Shown here piece after piece: positions 41,145-51,245 of a DNA stretch of 64,000 nucleotides. The translations under genes and the position numbers were made by a program. Numbering within the stretch: position 1 is the stretch's first letter; the number at the start of each line of letters is the position of its first letter. The notes under the pieces are model-generated. The model ran no database searches, was not told the DNA's origin, and worked only from the letters and a program-made list of their open reading frames with translations. The stretch covers positions 620,001 to 684,000 of the forward strand of contig OY723322.1 in NCBI GenBank assembly GCA_963210315.1, given 5' to 3'. Origin of the DNA: Rhynchopus euleeides (taxonomy: Eukaryota > Euglenozoa > Diplonemea > Diplonemida > Diplonemidae).

Positions 41145-41570
41145 GATGTGTTTTGAACCTGTGATCGTGTGATTAGTGTGTGTGTGTGTTACAACTCCCC
41201 CCCTTTTTCCCCCCATCGACCCAGTTTTCCCCCGACCCTGGAAAGTTAGGAATACCCCTGACCTCCCCCTCCCCCTATCTCCTTTGTATCCTCTGACCGA
41301 GCAAGACTCCCCCCACCCCCACCCCACCACGTGTGGCTTTTAACACAGTGGAACAACCAATTCTACATTCTACTCTTTATCACCCCACCCCACACCCACG
41401 CCTCTCCACAGGGTCCTGCCAACTGCTATTCCCCACCCCCACCCAGCAAGGCGGGTGTGCCCTCCCGCGATCCGCTCATACACAGGGCATTGAGGGGGTC
41501 TATTTAGCGTACCCAAGAGCCCCACCCTCGCTGTGCCCCGCGAGTGGGGTGGAGGTGTGGGTGTGCAGAA

Positions 41571-43794
41571 ATGGACCGGCTGCGGTCGTTCTTTAAGGGC
41601 AGCAGCAGCAGCGATGACAGCCCCGAGGAGCGCGAGGAGAAGTCTAAGAGGATTAGCGTGAGGAGGCGTGCGAATGAGCTCCTCAAGAACTTCATCATCG
41701 TCGGGGCGTATCTGCTCATCGGGGGGCTGATCTTCATGGCGGTTGAGAGCGGGCCTGAGGAGAAGGCGCGTGAGGAGGACTGGAAGGTGTTGGACCAGCT
41801 GAAGATCAACGGAGGTGTTTCCCTGGGGAGCGACGACCCCAGGGCGGTCGCCTTTCGGGAGGCTCTGTCGGGCCTGAACGGCGGGTGTTCCTTCAAGCCG
41901 AAGGAGGCGGACTATGACTGGGATTTCCAGGGGTCGATGTTCTTTGCTCTCACCGTGGTCACCACCATTGGTTATGGGAACTTCTCCCCCACAACCCTCG
42001 GTGGGCAGTGGCTGGTGGTGATCTACGCCTTCTTCGGGATCTCGCTGATCCTCACCTTCATCTTTCAGTCGGCGCATCTTTACGTCATGATAGTGCGTGG
42101 GATACTGCAGCGTTGCGGGCCTCTGAACATCACGACTAAAAAGGGGTTTGTCAACAACCTGTCCTTCGACGCCATCAACACCTCCAAGTCTGGCGAGGTG
42201 GATGCCAGGGAGCTGCGGGCTGCCCTGGAGGAGCTGAGCGACACGGAGAACCTCGACGAGTCGGTCGTTGCCTACTGCATGTATAAGGCAGACCCGCAGC
42301 AGAAGGGCACGCTCGACAAGGATGAGCTGCTCAACGCCGTCTCCGTGTTCCTGCAGGTGTGGCCCACCATCCCGAAGGGGGCGGACCTGGTGATGATGTG
42401 CATTGCCAGCATCGCGATCTTCCTGTGGATTGTGATCTGGGGCAGCGCCATCGGCAGCATCGAGGACTGGACCTTCCGCGACGGGGTGTGGTATGGGTTC
42501 ATCACGCTCACAACCATCGGGTTCGGCGACAAGGCGCCAGAGACGCACCGCGGCAGGATGCTCGCGTTTGCCTTCATCTTCATCGGCATGGGCTTTGTTG
42601 CATGGTTTGTGCAGAGCATCATCGAGCTCTACCAGCGTGTGCTCTTCTGGAAGATGCAGCGCCTGTATGAGAAGGGGTGGGTGTCAGAGAAGTACATGGA
42701 GATCAACGGCTACGACTTCCAGTCCCCTCTCGGGATTCCACGGAGGGCCAAGATCCTCGTCTTCGAGTCGTCTAAGGCACCCCGCCCCCCTGTGCTGACA
42801 CGCGAGTATCAGGCGATGATCGACTCGCGCAACCCCCGCTTCCCGAAGAACAGGAAGGACCCGAAGGAGTGCTCCTCTGGTGATGGCATTGTGGTCGACA
42901 TCAACGAGGATGATGTTGAGTACCGGCCACTGCAGGTCGATACAAGCAACGAGTCACTCCTGCCCAGGAGGAAGGTATGCTTGGCAGCACAGTTTTCAGA
43001 CCCATCGCACCACTCCACCCCTGGTGGTTGGAAGGGAGTGTCGTCGAGGTTGAATCCACCCGCAGCCTTTGTGGTGGCTGCTAGATTGCTGCAGCATCCT
43101 TTGACCCGCCCTATTGCAAGGCTTCCGGCACACCCACACCACACTACACACCTACACGCCCTCGACAGTCGCGCCAGCAGGACAAGGCAGCGACGAGCCC
43201 ACCGCGGCGGAAGGAGAGCAAGGGTGATGACCTCGCGTCCCCCATGAGCCTTCCTTCGGCTGACCCCGTCGAGGAGAAGCCCAAAGACGACGACACAAAC
43301 CCGCTGGCATCCCCGACAATGGGGCCCAAGAAGGTGCGGAGCGTAAAGAAGAAGAAGGTGTGCCAGCATCACGTTTATGTTTTGTTGGTTCGGCGTAGCC
43401 AACTGGGGAAACTTTCTGTGCCTTTAGCTGGATCGTGCGTCCCCACTCACACCACTTCATCAGACCGGGGAGTGGTGTGCACAAAGAGTGGGGTCTGCGT
43501 TCCAACAAAACAACTTTCGGCAGTAATTGGTTTGTTGTCTCGTTTTGCTGTCACTTTACGATCCAGCGGGGGCACAGATAGTTTTGCATTTTTCCGAAAT
43601 TTGTACAATGCGCAAAGAGCTCAGGGTGAGACCGCGGGCACAGCAATCAATACCCAGCAGTATATGTTGCACTGCTGAGTCCTGATGCCTTCCATGGAAG
43701 CCGTGGCCTCACGAATGCAACGCACCACCCCGCACCACAGAAGCCCCTGGATGAATCCCAAGAGGGGCTTGCCCCGAGCAGCAGCGTTCCGTGA
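41571..43794 (+). CDS. Two-pore-domain K+ channel with central EF-hand pair
   Basis: Exons are 41571-42974, 43169-43357 and (tentative) 43741-43794, giving ~548 residues. M1 is at ~41-58 (FIIVGAYLLIGGLIFMAV). The first pore has filter TTIGYG at 131-136, and M2 is at ~147-168. Two EF-hand-like loops follow, NTSKSGEVDARE (~203-214, degenerate) and DPQQKGTLDKDE (~241-252). M3 is at ~272-295, the second filter TTIGFG at 314-319 and M4 at ~330-351. The tail is soluble and charged. The architecture is TPK-like, but plant TPKs carry EF-hands after the second pore, not between the pores. It would pass K+ across a membrane under Ca2+ control. The ATG follows directly after a stretch without coding character; the last exon rests only on frame and acceptor. 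Confidence 0.88.
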
Positions 43795-46700
43795 CGTGTT
43801 GCGGGCGCATGCGGGCCGCGCCCCGCGGTTCATTCTTCTGCCGAACAGCAAGGGTGTTGTTCCTTTACCTAGCCCTGCTGGCGGTGAAGTTTCCCCCCAT
43901 CCCAAAGGTGGGGCGGGGGAGAGTGCTTCGGCGACAGCTAAACCAGGATGTGTGTGGTTGTGGTTTTGTGCTTTTTTATTTCAGCCCCTCGTGCGCACAA
44001 GGGCAGCCGTTACAAGTCTTGGGCCGTACTGATCCCAAGAGTTGGTGAGAAAGTCTGGATTGCCAGTGGTTTTGTTTTGGATCTGTGGAAGAAACTATTG
44101 CGGTTGCGGTTATTTTGTTCTGTTCTGTCCGGCCCGGATTTGAAGCGGAGTTGCCAGCATGAAGAAGACGCCAGCATGCAGCAACAGGAAGCCTCACAGC
44201 CTTCCTTGGCAAGGCACACATCAGTATTGTGAACTGCCAAGTGTGTTCGTGGGCGAGGATGCATTTTTTTGACAGTCGTCCCACCCCGTTTTGCACATTG
44301 CAAGGCAAACTGAGCACCACACACTCGGTCTCAGACGTTGCCTGCAATGGGTTGTCGACTTTACGCCTTTACTGTTTCTCAACGTGATTGCCCCCACCCC
44401 CTACTGTTTTTGAGTGAAGGGTGAGGTGAGGTCGAATCTCTCTACCTTGCCGATCTCTACTTTAGTACCCCCTCCGAGATGTTTCTCCGCCTTTTCAATC
44501 ACACTTAGCAGGGGGGTGGGTGTTTCTTTCGCAGATATCCTTCTTTCTTCAGCACCCCCCCCCCCCGCAAAAGTCACCCGGAGAAGGGGAAGGGGGAAGA
44601 CGCCATCCGCTTTGCCGTGTTCGAGTCTTTCTCTTCTCTCTTTGCATCAAGAGACCCAGCAGCGCCCGCTTTGCGCTCCGCCGCACCCCCATGCAACCCT
44701 GTGCTTCCGCTGTGGCTTCGGCCTGCTCGTGCAAGATAGATTCATACAATGCCATTGGTCGCTGAACTGTGCTCCAGTCTGAGGGGCTACTGGCGCACTG
44801 CAGGGAGCTTTGCCGCCCTTATTACGAAGCCAGCCCTGTGTGCAGCACAGAATGTGTCATCATACATGCCCTGCGATAGTGTCCCCCAAAACAGTAGCTC
44901 TCGCCTCCCGAACCCACCACCTGGTGTGGCTTGGCGTGTCTGCCCCTTTCACCACTGCAGCAGTGCCCAGCGGTACCGGGTCCACTGGTCGTGAAAAAGT
45001 AATTGCTGTCCTGAAAAAAACCATCTTTTTACCCCCCGAAAGGGAAAAGGGATAGCCCGTTTCTGCGTTAGTGTTTTGCTTCTCTTTGAAAGCCGAGTTG
45101 TGTTTTTTTCCCTGCTCGTGCCGCACAAGCAAACCTCCTGGATTATTTCGCCACGGGGGATGGTATATATCGGAGGTTTTTTTTCCGGAAAAGTTCCGAG
45201 AAGCAGTGAGAAGCACACAGGAGGGTCTTTTGGACGATTCCACACCTCGGGTGCAGGTGGTGGGACTGGCTTGCCTGCCAGGCAAAGGGGCAGAGAGGTG
45301 GCGGTGAGACAAACACAGTTCCTTTATGCGCTCGTGCCAGACGGATGGGCATTACCAGGGGGGGCGCGGGAGGGGCTCCCTTGACAGATGTGTGCCTCCC
45401 AGCTTTCTTCCACGCTGCTCGAAGCTGGGGGGTGGCGTGTTTGATAGAAGTGAATACCTTTCCACACATCCCCTTCTCTGTGCTCTTTACTGAGCTGAAA
45501 CTATCTTCGAGCTACGGTTCGCCTGTTCTTTCGCAACGCGCCGATTCAGGTAAAATAGAAGTACCTCTTCACACACTTCCACCAAAGCCCAGCTATTCAG
45601 GTCTTGGCCTACTCTGAGGCAATACGGTTGGTGTTCAGGCAGCTGCCACAACAGGTCATCGTCGATGATGCAGCGATCCGAGATCTCCCCAAGAACCTGT
45701 CCCACAGTGTGGGTGCAGATCGCAGGGATCTGCTGGCAGCTATTCGGTGCCTGTTGTGGCGACAGAGAAGGTGGGGGGGGACGGGGTTGGGCAGATACCC
45801 AACGACACTATGATGATAAAACGTTGTGTGAGGGCCACCGCTCTCAAAAGCATCTGAGCGAAGCTCCAAAGCCTCCGACTGAGGTGCCATGCTCTGATGC
45901 AGTTTGGCACAGAGCGGATGTCCCCTTGAGAGGTTTCCACGCCACAACTTTGCGAAGCGATTCACCGCACTCTCTTCATATGGTTTTGCCAGAACGAACA
46001 TTGTTTTGTTTGGGCAGCGAAGGAGCGTGCCAAACTTCCTAGTTTGTACAGCTGCAGGGAGTTGGGGCACACCTTCAAGGCGTCTGAGGTGGTTCATCAC
46101 ACACACCTCCTGATACGTGCCACAAGCGGCATGTAGTCAGGGAGTTGACGGTTTTTTGAACGCATGGGCGGCGAGAGGGCAGTGGCCCACATCCTGGACA
46201 TGGCCCGCACAGGGTCTGCCCTCAAACCCTGTGTAACACGCATGCAAAGACAATGAATGCAATGCGGTGTTCAGAACCCAGAAGGCTGTCTCCCTCAGTT
46301 GTGCCTTCGCACCCCCGTCGCTACGTTCCTCCGACATCTACGCCGAGGTCGTTTTGAATTAACAATTGCATTGGCCTCTTCGCGCATGCCGAAACGGTTC
46401 CATTTGCTGGAGCTCGGTGTGTGGGGACCGTGCCTTTTTCTCGGCCACCTTCTAGAGTGACTACGAAACTGCGATATTTGCACGTCTAACACACCTTTCT
46501 CGACAACCCCCTCACCCCCCTCCCCGGAACGAACCCTCTCGAGAGCAGGCGAGAATGAGAAGATTGGTCTCGCCAGAATAGAGGGAGAAAAGTGAATGCG
46601 GCCGGCAATTTGGCCAAAAAAACAGGAATGAATATCAAATTTGGCCCATCTTCTGACGTTTTAACGTCAAAGGGTCGCGCGTTTGCTCGCGGTACCCACA

Positions 46701-47279
46701 GTTCGTTTTGAAATAGGCGGCTGAACATCGACAGGATGGACGAAGTCCTGCCGAGTGGATATATTTGAAGAAATAGCCAGTGAGCCCAAAGGTGGCAATG
46801 GGACACATTTGCTGCTGGCGATGTGGAGTGGTAATCTAGAGAATCTCGATTTCACCAAGCTATGCAGCCAGACGCAACACCTCAGCCCAGCTTGCCCCAA
46901 AGGCGGCCCGGGCAGGCTTTGAACGATTTTGAACGATTTTTGGCCGTGCTCGTAGCATTCCCCGTTGAGGGGGTCGCTATTTCGTGTTCTCCTGGCCGCA
47001 CGGAGGCATTGCCTTACGTCGCCTCTTCCTCTTTTCCTTTGGTGGTGTGTTGGTCTGGCACAGAGGGCGGGACCGTGCTGATATGCACAGTGACGACTCT
47101 CCCTTTTGTTTTGTGCCCGCCTCCACCGAGATTCGGCTGATGCCTCTCAGACTGGGGGCGGGCGGTCGCCGACGCTGACGCGCCTGGCGGCCTGTGGAAA
47201 GTGACGTGGGGCTGGGATGGGGGGGGGGGGTGCTGGGGGGTCGGGCCGAAGCCCTTGTTCTCTGATGATGTTATTTGGT
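43795..47279. other. 3.5-kb stretch without supported genes
   Basis: Frames on both strands are short. One near 45604-45780 (RQLPQQVIVDDAAIRDLPKN) looks protein-like on the plus strand, but its reverse frame is equally open and no family is recognised. The 47200-47260 G-run borders the LINE 3' end. Confidence 0.5.
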
Positions 47280-50200
47280 TCACGCGTTCAGGTAGTCCTT
47301 CTCGCCGTGCTCCGTTACCCCTGCCTCGGCCAGGTAGCGCAGTGCCTCCTTGCAGTTGTGCAACAGCAGGTTGTGCACGTTTGTGGCTGTGAGGTGGTGT
47401 CGGGCCGACGCTGTCGCGGGGCAGCCGAAGAAGAGGTGCTTCAGTGAGACCCCAGGCGGGGGGTGGCCCGGCGCATGCTTCAGGCAGGGTTGGCAAGGTG
47501 GTTGTGCCGTGCCCGGGATGTCGTGGTCGTAGACCAGGCGGTGGTGGTCGGCCCGGAGTCGGCGGATGGTGGTTTCCCCTAAGCGGGTGAGTCCCTCCAT
47601 GCGGAGGTCGGGGCGTTGCAGTCGCGTCTCCCCGATTCCCGAACGGTACGCGTACACGCTGTCCGTGCGGGGCACCGTTGCGTCGTTGTAGATGTGTCGG
47701 CGGAGGACGACACGAGCCGACGCGAGGCTAACCGGTTCCACCTGCGGCCGGAAGGCACCGATTTGCGCCTGTTTGTCAGCGAGTTCGTTCCCTGCTACCC
47801 CAACGTGTGACGGGATGTAGCGGAGGTGGGTGGTGACATCGTGGGTTTGGGCGAGCTCGTTCAACCACCTCCAGATGTCCCATTCGGTGGATCCTCTCGC
47901 TCGCTGCGGGCCGCTCAGCAGCGCGTTCAGTGCGCTCTGCGAGTCTGTGAGGATGGCGATCGTTTCGCCTGGGGATACCAGGGTGCATAGGTGAGCGAGG
48001 GATTCTCTGATGGCCACCAGCTCCGCCTGGTAGCTGATGCAGCGGAGTCCTGCCGGCCAGGCGAGCTTTTTCCTGAGGCGGCCCTCCGGCATGCTGTACA
48101 CCGCTGCTCCTGCGCCGCCCTGCTGTTGCCGCGATGTGGAGTTGGAGACTGACCCGTCGGTGTACACATGCCAGGCGCATGTCGGGAGGGCCTGGATGGT
48201 CTGCTCTGCCAGGTCCCGGAGGGTGTCTTTCGGGGTGGCGGCCTTTGGGGCGGTGAGCCCCGGCAGCGTCGCCAGGATGTGTACTCGTGGCAGCACCAGG
48301 TTCCATTCCCAGGGGGGGATGGGGTGTGCTGCATGCAGGGGGGCCAGCAGGGGGGTGCGCCCGTCGACCTTCGAGGATTTCACCAGACTCCGTGCCTGAT
48401 GTAGCCAGCTGCCTCCCGTGTTCCCGGTGTTTAGTTGCGCCCGGTATCCTGGGGAGTGGGGCACGCGGCGGAAGCGTTCGTGGTCTGTGCACACCGCGAC
48501 CTTGAAGTCGAGGTCGAGGTCTCGCAGGTGTGATTCCCAGAGGAGCTTTGCCGTGCTGGTGTTCTTCATACAGCCCGTGATGATCAGGGCTGCCATGCGG
48601 TGGACATCTCGCAGGCGTTTGAGGTTCTTCGTGGACAGGCCAGGGGTGTAGACGCTGGCGGCGTACATCAGGATGGGGTAGACATATGTCAGGTAGGCCT
48701 GGCGCAGCGTGTCTCCACTTGAGCCCCAGTCAGTGCCTGCCAACATACGCAGAATGCTCAGGCGTCGCATGCAGGTGGTCACGACGTGGTCGACGTGGTC
48801 TGTCATCGTGTGGCAGGCATCGATGTAGACCCCGAGGTACTTCGCTGTCGATTCGTGCTGGAGGGGGGTGCCGTCTGGGAGCTCCATGCGTCTGTGCTCG
48901 CCCAACGCTGCGGGCGTCGTTCCCATCAGCGTGTAGCAGCACTTACTGGGGGAGAGCTGCAGCCCGTGGAGTGGGATTTCGGCGGCGAGTGTGGATATGA
49001 CGCCCTGTGCGGTGCTTAGGGCTTCAGTGTAGTTGTCCCCGACGACGAGTACTGCGATGTCATCTGCGAACACCGCTGGGTGGATGTTAGGGGAGGCGGT
49101 GATGGCTCGAGATACATCGTCCATCACGCAGTTGAAGAGCAGGGGCGAGAGCACTGTTCCCTGCGGGACCCCGTTGTTGAAGTCGTAGTAGTCGCTTCTT
49201 ACCCCGTGCACCTGTGCGGCGGCTCGGCGGTTGCTGAGGTAGTTGTGTAGCCATCTGGTGAATTTCGGGGGGAAGCCCTTCCGTCTGACACTGTTGATGA
49301 CTGCGTGCTTGCTGACCTTGTCGAAGGCTTTCTCGAGGTCGAAGTACAGGGTGACAGCTGCCTTTCCGGAGGAGAGGGCGTCCGTTGCTGTTTGGGTGAT
49401 GTAGGCTAGTTGGTCGGTTGTCGATCTCAGCCGCTGGAACCCTGCCTGGTTCGCGCAGTGCCCCTCCACCTGTGGGTAGGCGTCGTCGAGCATGAGCTGC
49501 TCCATGCGCCTCTTCACCATTTTTTCTAGCACCTTGCACGCTGTGCTGGTGAGCGCGATTGGTCGGTACGAGGACGCTGCCGTTGCTGGCTTCCCCGGTT
49601 TCAGGATCGGGATGATGACTGCTCGTGTCCACGCGTCGGGGAGGATGCCGCTGTTCCACGACAGGTTGAGCACATGCAGGAGTCCCTGCCGTGCCTGGGG
49701 GCCCAGATGCATCAGCAGCTCGTTGTTGAGGTCGTCAGGCCCTGGGGATTTCCGCTCCTGCAGTTCGGATAGAGCCGCGTTCAGCTCCTCTTTGGAGAAG
49801 TCGTCTTCGGCAGCTGAGAGCTCGGGGGGTGTCTGGTCATTCGCATGCTGCGGGGTGTGTGCTGCTTGTGGCTGTTGGTCGCTTCCTTCGCTGATCTTGG
49901 CGTAGTGGCTGCAGAGGAGGTCCGCCTTAGCTTTGGGGTCGGTCACCGGGACCCCTCCGTCGACAAGTGGGAAGGCAGCCTGTTGGATTTTGCGGCCGTC
50001 GAGTTCTCGCACAAGCCGGAAGGTGGCGCCGAGGTCGCTGCTGGTGCTCGCGGCCTGGCACCTGGTTTCCCAGGTTGTGCGCTTTGCTTCGAGGACGGCG
50101 TTGGTGGCGTCGGTGGTCAGCTTGTCCAGCTTGTCGTAGTCGTCCTGGGACAGGTGTGCGGTCTGGGCGTGTCTGCGCGATTCCTCGTTCCGCGCCCGTA

Positions 50201-51245
50201 TCGCACGTTTCACCTTGCTTGTGAACCACCGCTTGCGGGGGCGAGAGCTTCGCTTCGTCGGGATGTGTTTGGCTGCGACCGTGCGTACCAGTCCCAGCCA
50301 CTTGTGGAAGGATTCCTTCGGGTCATTCCACTTCGTCACTTTGCGTGACAGCCGTTCCAGCTCCTCAGTGAATGCGGGCCAGTCTGCCGCTGCCCAGTTC
50401 CATAGTTGGCGGGCTTTGGCTGCCGGGTGTGTGGCTGCAGCTGGCGTTCGTGCATAGGGGACGGTGTATTGTATGGCGAAGTGATCGGACTGCCACTGGT
50501 CTAGGGTATTCCAGGTGACCTCCCCCAGCTCGTAGTGGGCGAAGACAATGTCCGGCGAGGACTTGGAGTCGCGGCGCATGCGTGTGGGGTGGTCAGGGTC
50601 GTTGCACAGCGACATGCCGTTGAGGAGGGACCAGTGGTACAGGTCTGTTCCCTTGTCGTCGCAGCGCGCATGTTTATCCCAGGCACGGTTGTGGATGTTG
50701 AAGTCGCCGGCGATGATGGACTCCGGCGTGTGTGGTAGCAGGGATGTAGAGAAGTCGTCGCGGCGTGGGTCGTTGCTAGTGCCGACTCCCGAGGGGCGGT
50801 ATACATTGGTGAAGGTGATAGCGCTTTCCGGCCCCGTGACGCGCACCGTGAGGGTCTCGGTCACACTGGCGTTTGGTGCGGTGGCAATAAGAGTCGCGTG
50901 TAGGTCCTCCCGCACTAGGGTTGCGATCCCGCCTCCGGAGGTGAGCGTCCCCTTACAGCGCTTCTGGGTGCGGCGTCGGAGAAAGACGGAGTAGCCCGGG
51001 AACTTGGGGTCCCCCCCCTGTGCTGCTCGGAGTTCCTGCAGATGCACTACGTCATACCGCTGGGTTGCGAGGTGGTGCTGGAGCTCCGCCCTTTTTGCCT
51101 CGGTGAGTCCGTTGCAGTTCCAGGTCAGGCACTTGAGGTGCTGCGCCGGGCCAGGGTTCTGCTCGATGTCACCCGCCCTGAGGAGGAGGTCACGCCCGGT
51201 CTCGTAGATGTGGCGCTGCAGGCCTGGAGATGGCGGGCCTCCCCG
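47280..51245 (-). CDS. LINE ORF2: 2A-like peptide, AP endonuclease, reverse transcriptase, RNase H
   Basis: The open frame runs from just after the ORF1 TGA to TGA 47280, ~1,321 codons. It has no ATG in its first ~66 codons; the first possible alternative start is a GTG at 51047, inside the endonuclease domain. GDIEQNPGP lies at codons 25-33. Endonuclease blocks include WNCNGLTEAKR, VVHLQELRA, IIAGDFNIHN and SDHFAI. RT blocks include IIPILKPGKP, SYRPIALTSTACKVLEK, NGVPQGTVLSPLLFN and the catalytic FADDIAV. The RNase H domain has YTDGSVSNS, QAELVAI, TDSQSALNA and HVGVAGNELADK. A C-x2-C...H-x4-C cluster lies near the C-terminus. The protein nicks target DNA and primes reverse transcription at the nick. 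How it is translated is discussed in the findings. Confidence 0.93.
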   Translation of the reverse strand, partial: RGGPPSPGLQRHIYETGRDLLLRAGDIEQNPGPAQHLKCLTWNCNGLTEAKRAELQHHLATQRYDVVHLQELRAAQGGDPKFPGYSVFLRRRTQKRCKGTLTSGGGIATLVREDLHATLIATAPNASVTETLTVRVTGPESAITFTNVYRPSGVGTSNDPRRDDFSTSLLPHTPESIIAGDFNIHNRAWDKHARCDDKGTDLYHWSLLNGMSLCNDPDHPTRMRRDSKSSPDIVFAHYELGEVTWNTLDQWQSDHFAIQYTVPYARTPAAATHPAAKARQLWNWAAADWPAFTEELERLSRKVTKWNDPKESFHKWLGLVRTVAAKHIPTKRSSRPRKRWFTSKVKRAIRARNEESRRHAQTAHLSQDDYDKLDKLTTDATNAVLEAKRTTWETRCQAASTSSDLGATFRLVRELDGRKIQQAAFPLVDGGVPVTDPKAKADLLCSHYAKISEGSDQQPQAAHTPQHANDQTPPELSAAEDDFSKEELNAALSELQERKSPGPDDLNNELLMHLGPQARQGLLHVLNLSWNSGILPDAWTRAVIIPILKPGKPATAASSYRPIALTSTACKVLEKMVKRRMEQLMLDDAYPQVEGHCANQAGFQRLRSTTDQLAYITQTATDALSSGKAAVTLYFDLEKAFDKVSKHAVINSVRRKGFPPKFTRWLHNYLSNRRAAAQVHGVRSDYYDFNNGVPQGTVLSPLLFNCVMDDVSRAITASPNIHPAVFADDIAVLVVGDNYTEALSTAQGVISTLAAEIPLHGLQLSPSKCCYTLMGTTPAALGEHRRMELPDGTPLQHESTAKYLGVYIDACHTMTDHVDHVVTTCMRRLSILRMLAGTDWGSSGDTLRQAYLTYVYPILMYAASVYTPGLSTKNLKRLRDVHRMAALIITGCMKNTSTAKLLWESHLRDLDLDFKVAVCTDHERFRRVPHSPGYRAQLNTGNTGGSWLHQARSLVKSSKVDGRTPLLAPLHAAHPIPPWEWNLVLPRVHILATLPGLTAPKAATPKDTLRDLAEQTIQALPTCAWHVYTDGSVSNSTSRQQQGGAGAAVYSMPEGRLRKKLAWPAGLRCISYQAELVAIRESLAHLCTLVSPGETIAILTDSQSALNALLSGPQRARGSTEWDIWRWLNELAQTHDVTTHLRYIPSHVGVAGNELADKQAQIGAFRPQVEPVSLASARVVLRRHIYNDATVPRTDSVYAYRSGIGETRLQRPDLRMEGLTRLGETTIRRLRADHHRLVYDHDIPGTAQPPCQPCLKHAPGHPPPGVSLKHLFFGCPATASARHHLTATNVHNLLLHNCKEALRYLAEAGVTEHGEKDYLNA
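51147..51173 (-). other. 2A ribosome-skipping motif (GDIEQNPGP)
   Basis: The nine codons match the canonical D(V/I)ExNPGP motif with the preceding Gly, and are preceded by a Leu-rich helix-like stretch (RDLLLRA), as in functional 2A sequences. Skipping would occur between the last Gly and Pro. 2A-like sequences are known at the N-terminus of trypanosome ingi/L1Tc-type and some animal LINEs. Confidence 0.88.

Larger units (their letters stand above)
39021..41260. mobile_element. hAT-like element 3, composite, with paired hairpins, a gene and a nested GTAC element
   Basis: The left end CAGGGCAATTCCTAACTATC and the complement of the right end CAGGGGTATTCCTAACTTTC match at 17 of 20 positions. 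ACCTCCCCC flanks both sides as a direct repeat (39012-39020 and 41261-41269). It is 9 bp rather than 8, possibly from a C-run. Inside, in order, are a 15-bp perfect hairpin (39086-39100 with 39110-39124), an 11-bp tandem array, the two GC-rich hairpins with loop AGA (39469-39489, 39619-39639), a CGCGC-GAA-GCGCG hairpin near 39863-39878, the GTAC element copy 2, and a minus-strand AT-hook gene. Without the GTAC element it would be ~1.34 kb. It may be a gene-carrying relative of the short elements. Confidence 0.75.

Noticed and set aside
43985-44032. Alternative last exon of the K+ channel (PLVRTRAAV)
   Set aside because: The acceptor TTTTTTATTTCAG is good and the frame fits. The exon at 43741-43794 gives a more typical polar tail with a shorter intron, so I preferred it; RNA data could reverse this.
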